Of a DNA stretch of 9,401 nt, positions 1-7,546 are shown piece after piece. The notes under the pieces were generated by a model. That model worked only from the letters and a program-made list of their open reading frames with translations, did not search any database and had not been told where the DNA came from. Source of the stretch: Allosphingosinicella sp. (GTDB taxonomy: Bacteria > Pseudomonadota > Alphaproteobacteria > Sphingomonadales > Sphingomonadaceae); the NCBI GenBank assembly GCA_030146745.1, contig JASLBD010000382.1:1-9401 (forward strand), written 5' to 3'. Positions within the stretch are counted from its first letter, which is position 1; each line of letters starts with the position of its first letter. Both the position numbers and the translations under genes were made by a program.

Positions 1-877
<877 letters not shown>

Positions 878-964
878 GAACGTCCTCCGCTAGCTGCGCA
901 GCGCTGTTAGGATCGAAAAGGCGGCCCGTCATCAATCAATTCCCCCCGCCGCAATTGCGACCGG

Positions 965-979
965 CCCCGGCGCCCGGGG
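965..979. other. GC-rich hairpin in the divergent intergenic region
   Basis: CCCCGG (965-970) and CCGGGG (974-979) form a 6-bp stem with a 3-nt loop. No T-run follows on either strand, so it is not a convincing intrinsic terminator. A 10-bp palindrome, CGCAATTGCG, lies just beside it at 950-959 and could be a protein site. Both sit between the divergent propeller gene and the RiPP precursor. I see no gene in 878-1106. Confidence 0.3.
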
Positions 980-1051
980 GCTGCGGTGTTGACTCCCCGG
1001 GACTGGAAAGCAATGCTGGCCCTGCTCCTCCCCTGGATCGGTGAGGAGGTT

Positions 1052-1057
1052 TATAGT
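1052..1057 (+). promoter_or_regulatory. Candidate -10 box for the RiPP operon
   Basis: TATAGT matches the sigma-70 -10 consensus at five of six positions and would start transcription near 1064, about 43 nt before the precursor ATG at 1107. I see no good -35 at 17 nt upstream. A TTGACT at 989-994 is too far away and pairs only with a poor AATGCT. The same bases could instead be the spacer between the GAGGAGG at 1043-1049 and an alternative GTG start at 1056, so the call is tentative. Confidence 0.3.
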
Positions 1058-1106
1058 GTCCGCTGTAGCGTTGTGCGTAAGCCTTAAAAAGAAAAGGACC
1101 TTATTG

Positions 1107-1364
1107 ATGCTGCAAGCAAGAACTCCATCGTGGTCGATCGATGCACTTAAGAGCGGCGGCTTCGGATTTGAAAAGGCCGATGGCGATGCCCCGGCCCTCA
1201 ATTTAATCGACACGACGAGGGCCAACGTCGCAATGGAGACGGCGGTGTCGTACAATTGCTGCTCCCAGACCCAGACCGAGGGGCCCGGCTGCTGCCAGAT
1301 CCAACCCGAAGACGGGTGGGAAATGGCTTCCCGTCATCAGCGTCTCTGGCCGCAGGCGGCGTAA
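1107..1364 (+). CDS. Candidate lanthipeptide-type precursor peptide with two Cys-Cys pairs
   Basis: This 85-residue ORF directly precedes the kinase and lyase-cyclase genes. The ATG at 1107 has AAGGA (1094-1098) 8 nt upstream. An in-frame GTG at 1056, with GAGGAGG 6 nt upstream, would add 17 residues and cannot be excluded. Residues 1-44 are Cys-free (MLQARTPSWSIDALKSGGFG, then an acidic stretch) and resemble a leader. The putative core holds all four cysteines: C51-C52 and C62-C63, spaced as CC-N9-CC (YNCCSQTQTEGPGCCQIQ). Ser/Thr available upstream of them are T45 and S48 for the first pair and S53, T55 and T57 for the second, which fits lanthionine formation. After C63 comes a 22-residue Cys-free tail with W71, W81 and one Ser (S75). 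I recognise no known precursor family. The role is inferred from composition and position, and the leader/core boundary is unknown. There is no C-terminal Cys, so an AviCys ring is not expected. Confidence 0.75.
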   Translation: MLQARTPSWSIDALKSGGFGFEKADGDAPALNLIDTTRANVAMETAVSYNCCSQTQTEGPGCCQIQPEDGWEMASRHQRLWPQAA

Positions 1365-1370
1365 TCACGG

Positions 1371-1400
1371 CTCTCCCTCCGCGCCGGCGCGGAGGGAGGG
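1371..1400 (+). terminator. Strong inverted repeat between precursor and kinase (attenuating or readthrough hairpin)
   Basis: Positions 1373-1398 are a perfect 26-nt palindrome (11-bp stem with a CCGG loop, or 13 bp as DNA), extended by a T-G wobble and a C-G pair to 1371-1400. It starts 7 nt after the precursor stop and ends 13 nt before the kinase TTG. No T-run follows, so full Rho-independent termination is unlikely. Hairpins here are common in RiPP operons, where they keep precursor mRNA above enzyme mRNA. The 3' arm is GGAGGGAGGG, an SD-like purine tract, so folding would also hide possible ribosome-binding sequence for the kinase. Confidence 0.7.
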
Positions 1401-1413
1401 TTGCCGGAGACGG

Positions 1414-2484
1414 TTGATCTACCTGACGCCCGATTCCCTGGGATGCTACCTGGTTCAACGCGGCATCCTCTCCAATCGCGACTTCGTCGCCGAATCCTGG
1501 TGCCTGCGTTCGGTCGATTCCCTGCGCCCGGTCATGGAGGCTCGGCGGCCGGACGGCAGCGGCTGGATCGTCAAGCAGCCGGCCCGACTCGTGCCGTCCG
1601 AAATCTACGCCCTCGACCGCGAAGCGGCCCTCTACGAATTTGCTCGACTGTCCCGCGCGGCCGGAGATTTGAAGCGATTCGTTCCGAGGCTTCGGAACTA
1701 CGATCGGGGAGTCCATGCTCTCGTGATCGAGCGTTTGCCCTACGAAAACGGCTGGACTCAGCTGCGCCAGCCCGCAGCAGACCCGGCCGCCTGCGCCCGG
1801 GCGATCGCCGCCGCCCTCGCGGCCACGCATCTCCCTCTGCCCGCAAGCGCCGCCGAGGGGCGTTTTTTGCGCCTGGAGCCGCCGTGGATCCTGCGCGCGG
1901 CGGCGACGCGCGTCGACCGGGAGGACAATCCGGCCGCGCAACGTGCGATGGAGGCGATCCGAAGCGATCCGCTGCTTCTTCGAATGCTGAGCGAGATCGA
2001 GGCCGACTGGACTCCCGACGCACTTATTCACGGCGACTCAAAGCTCGAAAACGCCCTTCTTCGGCCCGCGCCGGGCGCCCGCTGCTGGCTGATCGACTGG
2101 GGTATGGCGAGCCGGGGCGAGCCGGCCTGGGACGTGGCCGGAATGATTCAGTCCGCAATCTCGCTCTGGTTCAACGGCATGACCTTCGAAGAAGGGATGG
2201 AGTTCGAGGCCGTCATTGCCCGAGGCTCCATACCCTTCTCCCGAATTCAGAGCTTCGTCGCCGCTCTGGTCGACCGTTATTGCAAGCTTCGACCTCAAGA
2301 CCCGGACTTCCTCCATCGATCGTTCCGGATGGCGGGAGCGCGCCTCGTCCAAACCTGCTTTGAACATGCGCGGACGACCAAGGCCCTGATGCGGCGCCAT
2401 GTGGCGATGCTGCGCCTCGCGCGGAGCGCTCTCGAAGATCCGACTGGAATGGTGGCCGAGTTCGCCCCGGCGGCACGACGGTGA
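1414..2484 (+). CDS. APH-fold phosphotransferase, putative peptide Ser/Thr kinase of the RiPP operon
   Basis: This 356-residue protein has the aminoglycoside/choline-kinase fold. K54 in WIVKQP is the likely ATP lysine. IHGDSKLEN (205-213) is Brenner's motif, with D208 as catalytic base and N213 as metal ligand. IDWG (227-230) supplies the second metal Asp, D228. The N-terminus (LTPDSLGCYLVQRGILS) precedes the first beta strands. The TTG at 1414 is the best start because the next in-frame Met (residue 41) would cut into the nucleotide-binding lobe. GGAGA at 1406-1410 is only 3 nt away, and a GGAGGGAGGG tract at 1391-1400 is buried in the hairpin. In class V lanthipeptide and thioamitide pathways an APH-like kinase works with a HopA1-like lyase to dehydrate Ser/Thr. 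The next gene encodes exactly such a domain, so I infer phosphorylation of the 1107-1364 peptide. Antibiotic resistance is a less likely reading given the context. Confidence 0.85.
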   Translation: MIYLTPDSLGCYLVQRGILSNRDFVAESWCLRSVDSLRPVMEARRPDGSGWIVKQPARLVPSEIYALDREAALYEFARLSRAAGDLKRFVPRLRNYDRGVHALVIERLPYENGWTQLRQPAADPAACARAIAAALAATHLPLPASAAEGRFLRLEPPWILRAAATRVDREDNPAAQRAMEAIRSDPLLLRMLSEIEADWTPDALIHGDSKLENALLRPAPGARCWLIDWGMASRGEPAWDVAGMIQSAISLWFNGMTFEEGMEFEAVIARGSIPFSRIQSFVAALVDRYCKLRPQDPDFLHRSFRMAGARLVQTCFEHARTTKALMRRHVAMLRLARSALEDPTGMVAEFAPAARR

Positions 2485-4709
2485 GGGGGATCCGCTTCCG
2501 GGGGCCCACGGCAAGGCGCATCAGGCGTATCTGGCAAGACCTGGAGCAGCTCGGATCCAACCACTTTCTTCCCGCCGGGGGCGTGCCGGAGATGCTCGCC
2601 TCCTCGGTCACCGCTTATCCCAACCAGCATGCGTTCGACGACCGGGTTCGGGCGGTCGCGCAATGGCTTTACTGGGCCCATTATTGCCGGACGGAAGGCG
2701 ATGGCGAGGCGCGCGCGCGCGGCGACATGGGAGCGGAGCTGAGCGCGGCCAATAGGAGCCGCACTCGATGGAACCGCCCCTGGACTCTGCTTCAAGAGGG
2801 CGAAGGCGGCCAGGCGCTGGTCGGCTGCGGCATGGTGCGCCGGCTGGCGGGACCGGATGAATGGCAGGCTGTGGCCGGGGAAAAGTCCGGATCGGCCGTC
2901 CAGATCCTGCGTCGGCGCGACAACGACTCGCTCCAGCCGCGCTTCTACTACGCCTTCAGCGAGAGTCTGGCCGACCAATATGACGAGCTCGTCCTCGAAC
3001 GCTTCTACCTCGCCGTTCGCCCGGAGGCCGCCGCCCGGTGGATGGAGCGGGTCACCGCCGGGCTGAATGACCATCGGATCCCCTTCGGTCTGAAGATGCT
3101 TCGGTATCGGGAGGATTATCCGCGGGCCGACTCCGCTGTGCTCTACCTTCCGAGGCGCCATGCCGGTTTCGTCGCGACTCAACTCGCGGCGCTGTCCAGG
3201 GATATTCGCGGCTTGGAGGGGCAGGCTCCGCTTTTCACTCGACCGATCGCTCCGGGGCTGGCCATGGCCGACGATCCGCCGGGGGGCGAGAGCTTCGGCG
3301 CGCACCGAATGCGGCGCCTTGCCGCAGCCCTGCTTGCGGCCCAGCGCTCGGGAGCGGCGGACGCGGACTCGGCCGAACGTGCCGTGGCTCTCGGGCTCGC
3401 CGACAGGGGGGTCGATCCGTCGCGTCCGTGGCTCAACCCGGGCAATGACGACGTCGAGCTGGGCCCGCCCGCGTCGGCCCTCTCTCTCGGCTGCCGCGCC
3501 CCGGAGCCGCCTTTCCTGGACGTGGCGTCCCGCATCGCTCGGCAGCTGGTAAGGGACGCCCTGCACCACGATGGACGCTGCTCCTGGCTAGGCTGGTTCG
3601 TCGGACCCAGCGGCGAGGGGCCGAAGCCCGCCCTGTGCAGCGCCGGCGCCGATCTCTATTCCGGCACCGCCGGAATCGCCCTGTTCCTCGGCCGGATCGG
3701 CGATAAGCTCAGCGACCAGGCGATGCTCGAGACGGCCCGGGCGGCCCTCCGCCACGCATTGGCCGCCGCGCCCGCCCTACCCCATATAGGCGGCTATTCC
3801 GGCATAAGCGGGGTCGTCCATGCCGCCGCCCAGCTTGCGGCCTTGTGGGAGGAGGAGGCGATCGAGCGCGCGATGGACCCGCTGTTCGCGGAGATCGAGC
3901 GGCGCCAAAGCCTCGAGCCCGAATTCGACATCGTCGGTGGGCTCGCGGGGGCCATTCGCGCCCTCCTGACCACCCCGGATGGTCCATGGCGCGCCCGCTG
4001 CCTTGGGCTCGCAAATGCGCTGGGCGAGCGCCTGCTCGGCGCTGCCTGCGAGGAAGATCGCGGCTTATGGTGGGCCGCCAGCGCGGCCAAGGCCGGGCAG
4101 CCGCTGTTCGGCTATGCCCACGGCAATGCCGGAATCGCCGCTGCGCTCCGGCTCCTCGCCACCGCCACGGGCAGCTCGCGCTTCGCGGACGCGGCAGACT
4201 CAGCGATCCGGCTCGAATTGTCGGGTTTCGACGCAGACCGGGCCAATTGGCCCGACCACCGGCTGCACAGCATGATAACGGAGCCCCTGGGCCCGGAGCG
4301 GGTGCCGTTCATGACCGCCTGGTGCAACGGGGCTCCGGGGACGGCGCTTGCACTCACCCGCTTTCCCGATCCGACCCGTTATCCGCAGCTGGAGCCCGCG
4401 ATAGCGACGCTTGCGGACGAGCTGCAACGCGAGCTGCAGCGGCCGGGCGGCAATTATTCGCTCTGCCACGGAGTCTGCGGCCATGCCGAGATCGTCGCCG
4501 AGATCGGCGCGGCCCTGGGCCGGCCGCACCTCGCCGAGCTGGCCCGGGAAGCGGGGGCGCGCGGGGCGAGGTCCGTCGGCGACGGGCACTGGCCGTGCGG
4601 AATCGACGCGAACCGTGAAAGCCCGGGACTTATGATCGGCCTCGCGGGCATCGGCCATTTCTACCTGCGGCTGGCCGATCCCGGCATCCCAACGCCGCTC
4701 CTGGTCTGA
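2481..4709 (+). CDS. HopA1-like lyase fused to a LanC-type lanthionine cyclase
   Basis: This 742-residue protein starts at a GTG that overlaps the kinase stop (GTGA, 2481-2484), indicating translational coupling. I see no clear SD. Residues about 1-330 look like the HopA1 effector family: FYYAFSE (155-161), LNDHRIPFGLKML (195-207), YPRADSAVLYL (213-223), ESFGAHR (270-276) and PWLNPGNDD (316-324). HopA1-like proteins act as phospho-Ser/Thr lyases in class V lanthipeptide and thioamitide pathways. Residues about 385-742 are a complete LanC toroid with repeated Gly-rich turns: YSGTAGIALFL (393), YSGISGV (439), YAHGNAGIAAAL (545), WCNGAPGTALAL (614), LCHGVCG (661) and LMIGLAGIGHFYLRLADP (717). 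The predicted zinc ligands are C615, C662 and H663, and H547 matches the catalytic-site His. The protein should therefore eliminate phosphate and close thioether rings. There is no kinase domain, unlike LanL/LanKC, and no class II LanM-type dehydratase region. The fusion looks unusual to me. Confidence 0.88.
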   Translation: MRGIRFRGPTARRIRRIWQDLEQLGSNHFLPAGGVPEMLASSVTAYPNQHAFDDRVRAVAQWLYWAHYCRTEGDGEARARGDMGAELSAANRSRTRWNRPWTLLQEGEGGQALVGCGMVRRLAGPDEWQAVAGEKSGSAVQILRRRDNDSLQPRFYYAFSESLADQYDELVLERFYLAVRPEAAARWMERVTAGLNDHRIPFGLKMLRYREDYPRADSAVLYLPRRHAGFVATQLAALSRDIRGLEGQAPLFTRPIAPGLAMADDPPGGESFGAHRMRRLAAALLAAQRSGAADADSAERAVALGLADRGVDPSRPWLNPGNDDVELGPPASALSLGCRAPEPPFLDVASRIARQLVRDALHHDGRCSWLGWFVGPSGEGPKPALCSAGADLYSGTAGIALFLGRIGDKLSDQAMLETARAALRHALAAAPALPHIGGYSGISGVVHAAAQLAALWEEEAIERAMDPLFAEIERRQSLEPEFDIVGGLAGAIRALLTTPDGPWRARCLGLANALGERLLGAACEEDRGLWWAASAAKAGQPLFGYAHGNAGIAAALRLLATATGSSRFADAADSAIRLELSGFDADRANWPDHRLHSMITEPLGPERVPFMTAWCNGAPGTALALTRFPDPTRYPQLEPAIATLADELQRELQRPGGNYSLCHGVCGHAEIVAEIGAALGRPHLAELAREAGARGARSVGDGHWPCGIDANRESPGLMIGLAGIGHFYLRLADPGIPTPLLV

Positions 4710-4723
4710 GCGGCCGCCTCAGA
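4705..4723. terminator. Short hairpin at the convergent gene junction
   Basis: TCTGAG (4705-4710) pairs with CTCAGA (4718-4723) around a 7-nt GC loop. It spans the stop codon of the lyase-cyclase gene and ends 3 nt before the ahcY stop. There is no T-run on either strand, so any terminator role, bidirectional or not, is weak. The two convergent genes are only 16 bp apart, so some structure here is expected. Confidence 0.3.
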
Positions 4724-4725
4724 GG

Positions 4726-6138
<1,413 letters not shown>

Positions 6139-6144
6139 GTACGG

Positions 6145-6150
6145 TCTCCT
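6145..6150 (-). promoter_or_regulatory. Ribosome-binding site that sets the ahcY GTG start
   Basis: AGGAGA on the minus strand lies 6 nt before the GTG at 6138. It decides the start against the longer ATG reading at 6210, which has no SD and would translate the leader hairpin. Confidence 0.75.
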
Positions 6151-6155
6151 GTCGC

Positions 6156-6188
6156 AAAGAAAAGACCGCCGGCACGAGGGGGGCGGTC
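6156..6188 (-). terminator. Terminator-like hairpin with T-rich tail in the ahcY leader
   Basis: Read on the minus strand, GACCGCC (6188-6182) pairs perfectly with GGCGGTC (6170-6164) around an 11-nt loop and is followed by TTTTCTTT (6163-6156). This is the form of an intrinsic terminator, and it lies between the palindromic operator and the ahcY SD. If the promoter is upstream of it, transcription would have to read through, suggesting attenuation. Otherwise it ends readthrough from yqgE and the ahcY promoter lies very close to the gene. I could not identify an aptamer. Confidence 0.55.
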
Positions 6189-6197
6189 GCAAGCGGC

Positions 6198-6226
6198 GCT
6201 CTAGCCGCAACCGGGCGCTAATGCAA
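6198..6226 (-). promoter_or_regulatory. Tentative ahcY promoter beside the operator palindrome
   Basis: On the minus strand, TTGCAT (6226-6221) and TAGAGC (6203-6198) are 17 bp apart. The -35 is fair and the -10 poor (three of six). The -35 directly abuts the 20-bp palindrome, so a protein bound there would block polymerase. The start point would be near 6191, upstream of the terminator-like hairpin. Confidence 0.25.
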
Positions 6227-6246
6227 ATATAAAGATATCTTTATAT
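6227..6246. promoter_or_regulatory. Perfect 20-bp palindrome, probable methionine-cycle operator upstream of ahcY
   Basis: ATATAAAGATATCTTTATAT is a perfect inverted repeat with no spacer and stands out as AT-only apart from one GC pair in each half, within very GC-rich DNA. It lies 88 bp upstream of the ahcY start. The form fits a dimeric winged-helix site. ArsR-family SahR regulators that respond to S-adenosylhomocysteine are known to control ahcY in Proteobacteria, and I recall a similar motif for alphaproteobacteria. The link to SahR is inference, because no regulator gene is in the window. Confidence 0.65.
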
Positions 6247-6261
6247 GTGACGCGGAGCCGG

Positions 6262-6349
6262 GCGTCATGCCAGCGAAGGCTGGCATCCCAGTGGGTGAAA
6301 GGCTCGAGCTCTTCACCCGCCGGGGCCCCAGCCTTCGCTGGGGCGACGC
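6262..6349. repeat. Cloverleaf-like palindromic intergenic repeat (REP/MITE-like), copy 1
   Basis: This 88-bp element has outer ends GCGTC (6262-6266) and GACGC (6345-6349). Inside are a first arm ATGCCAGC/GCTGGCAT (6267-6286, loop GAAG), a central imperfect stem built on GGGTGAA/TTCACCC (6293-6318, with a GCTCGAGC palindrome at its tip), and a second arm CCCCAGC/GCTGGGG (6326-6343, loop CTTC). The two side arms are inverted copies of each other (CCAGCGAAGGCTGG). It ends 3 bp from the yqgE stop. Short repeats of this kind recur between genes in sphingomonads, from memory. It may also help terminate yqgE transcripts. Confidence 0.7.
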
Positions 6350-6352
6350 GGC

Positions 6353-6913
6353 TCAGGCCGTGCCGAAATCCGCGGTCAGCATGCGCGTGTCGACTCCCGC
6401 GCTCCGGAAGGCCGCGCACCACCGGTTGTCGACGTCGCAGGTGAAAAGCAGCTCGTCGCTTCCGGGAGTCGCGAACCAGCCGTTGCCGCGCAATTCCTCC
6501 TCGAGCTGGCCCGCGCCCCAGCCGGCATAGCCCAGAGCCGCGAGCCAGTGCTTCGGCCCGCGCCCCTCGGCGATGGCGCGGAGGATGTCGAGGGTGGCGG
6601 TGAGGGCCCAGCGGCCGGCGACTTCGATCGACTCCTCGCCGCACCAGTCGGTCGAGTGGAGGATGAAGCCGCGCTGCGGCTGAACGGGGCCGCCGGCGTG
6701 GATAGCGACGTCGGGTGCGACCCCCGCATCGATGTCGAGCTGGCCGAGCAGATCGTGGAAGCTGATCCGCGGCACGATGCGGCCGAGACCGATTCCGAGC
6801 GCTCCGTTCTCGTCGTGAACGCACATCGCGATGACCGCCTTCTCGAAGCGCGGATCGCCGATGCCGGGCATGGCGAGGAGGAGCTGACCCGAGAGGAAAG
6901 GCGGCTGGTTCAT
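6353..6913 (-). CDS. yqgE: YqgE/AlgH family protein (UPF0301)
   Basis: This 186-residue protein matches the YqgE/AlgH family over its full usual length. It shows the N-terminal FLSGQLLLAMPGIGDPRFEKAV, the CVHDENGALGIGLGR motif, the IHAGGPVQPQRGFILHS segment and the C-terminal LGYAGWGAGQLEEEL region. The biochemical role of the family is unsettled. AlgH was named for an effect on alginate regulation in Pseudomonas, and no enzymatic residues are established, so I assign none. It is probably cytoplasmic. The ATG at 6913 has no SD, but TATAGC lies 8 nt upstream on the minus strand, which would allow a leaderless or very short transcript. It is divergent from the peroxiredoxin gene across 78 bp. 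The direction is the same as ahcY, but a repeat and an operator separate them. Confidence 0.93.
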   Translation of the reverse strand: MNQPPFLSGQLLLAMPGIGDPRFEKAVIAMCVHDENGALGIGLGRIVPRISFHDLLGQLDIDAGVAPDVAIHAGGPVQPQRGFILHSTDWCGEESIEVAGRWALTATLDILRAIAEGRGPKHWLAALGYAGWGAGQLEEELRGNGWFATPGSDELLFTCDVDNRWCAAFRSAGVDTRMLTADFGTA

Positions 6914-6991
6914 CGGCCAAAGCTATAGGCGGAGACGGAAGGCGCTGCTAGGGCGGCGCCGATCTTACCGACGAAGCGAAAGGAAGCCGAG

Positions 6992-7474
6992 ATGAGCATC
7001 AGCGTGGGCGAGCGCCTTCCCAAGGCCGTTCTGGTCAAGGCGAGTGCGGACGGGCCGCAGCCGGTCGACAGCGAGGAATTTTTCGGCGGCCGCAAGATCG
7101 CCCTCTTCTCGGTGCCGGGTGCCTTCACTCCCACCTGCTCGGCCCGCCATCTCCCCGGCTTCGTGGAGCGTGCCGACGAGCTCAAGTCGAAGGGTGTCGA
7201 CGAGGTCGCCTGCGTGGCCGTCAACGACGCGTTCGTTCTTCAGGCCTGGGCCGAATCGGCCGGCGCGGTCGGCAAGGTGACGATGCTCGCCGACGGCAAT
7301 GGCGATTTCGCCCGAGCGCTCGGCCTGACCATGGACGGCTCCAAGTTCGGCCTCGGCGAGCGCGGCTCGCGCTGGTCGGCGATCGTGAACGACGGCATCG
7401 TCGAGCAGCTCAACGTCGAGGAGCCGGGCGCCTTCAACGTGAGCAGCGCAGATTACATGATGGAGCGGCTCTAG
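6992..7474 (+). CDS. Peroxiredoxin, Prx5 type (redoxin family)
   Basis: This 160-residue thiol peroxidase reduces hydrogen peroxide and alkyl hydroperoxides, normally with glutathione/glutaredoxin or thioredoxin as donor. The Prx5 signature PGAFTPTCS (42-50) contains the peroxidatic C49. The Prx5 pattern continues with LPGFVERADELKSKGVDEV, CVAVNDAFVLQAW (74-86) and the closing EEPGAFNVSSADYMMERL. The only other Cys is C74, at the position of the non-resolving second Cys in Prx5 enzymes. There is no Cys near the C-terminus, so a 1-Cys mechanism or an external thiol is likely. No signal peptide is present, so it is cytoplasmic. AGGA at 6981-6984, 7 nt before the ATG, supports the start. The gene is monocistronic or followed by the small membrane protein 72 bp downstream. 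Confidence 0.95.
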   Translation: MSISVGERLPKAVLVKASADGPQPVDSEEFFGGRKIALFSVPGAFTPTCSARHLPGFVERADELKSKGVDEVACVAVNDAFVLQAWAESAGAVGKVTMLADGNGDFARALGLTMDGSKFGLGERGSRWSAIVNDGIVEQLNVEEPGAFNVSSADYMMERL

Positions 7475-7478
7475 GCAG

Positions 7479-7493
7479 GCAGGCAACGCCTGC
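7479..7493 (+). terminator. Short hairpin after the peroxiredoxin gene
   Basis: GCAGGC (7479-7484) and GCCTGC (7488-7493) form a 6-bp stem with a 3-nt loop just 4 nt after the stop codon. No T-run follows (GGCATACG), so this is a weak or factor-dependent terminator at most. Confidence 0.35.
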
Positions 7494-7546
7494 GGCATAC
7501 GTGCGTTGGGTCCTTAGCTTCGGTTCGACTGCGGGGAAACTCATCC

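Noticed and set aside
1013..1087. A 24-codon ORF (MLALLLPWIGEEVYSVRCSV and following) upstream of the precursor
   Set aside because: It has no SD and no features of a regulatory leader peptide such as a codon run. It overlaps the candidate promoter and start region of the precursor.
1107..1364. Lasso peptide or sactipeptide precursor
   Set aside because: No asparagine-synthetase-like cyclase, B1/B2 proteins or radical SAM enzyme is present. The partner enzymes are kinase, lyase and LanC.
1198..2031. A 277-codon minus-strand frame across the precursor end, the hairpin and the kinase
   Set aside because: It crosses the precursor/kinase boundary on the opposite strand and its composition is typical of antisense GC-rich frames.
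1414..2484. Reading the kinase as an aminoglycoside-resistance enzyme
   Set aside because: The fold is shared, but the 4-nt overlap with a HopA1-LanC gene and the adjacent Cys-rich peptide make peptide phosphorylation far more likely.
2295..3569. A 424-codon open frame on the minus strand inside the lyase-cyclase gene
   Set aside because: It is Arg/Pro/Gly-rich with no recognisable motif and opposite a protein with clear HopA1 and LanC motifs. I read it as a shadow frame.
6139..6226. A SAM or SAH riboswitch upstream of ahcY
   Set aside because: I could not match any known aptamer core, and the transcribed segment seems too short. Only a terminator-like hairpin is supported.
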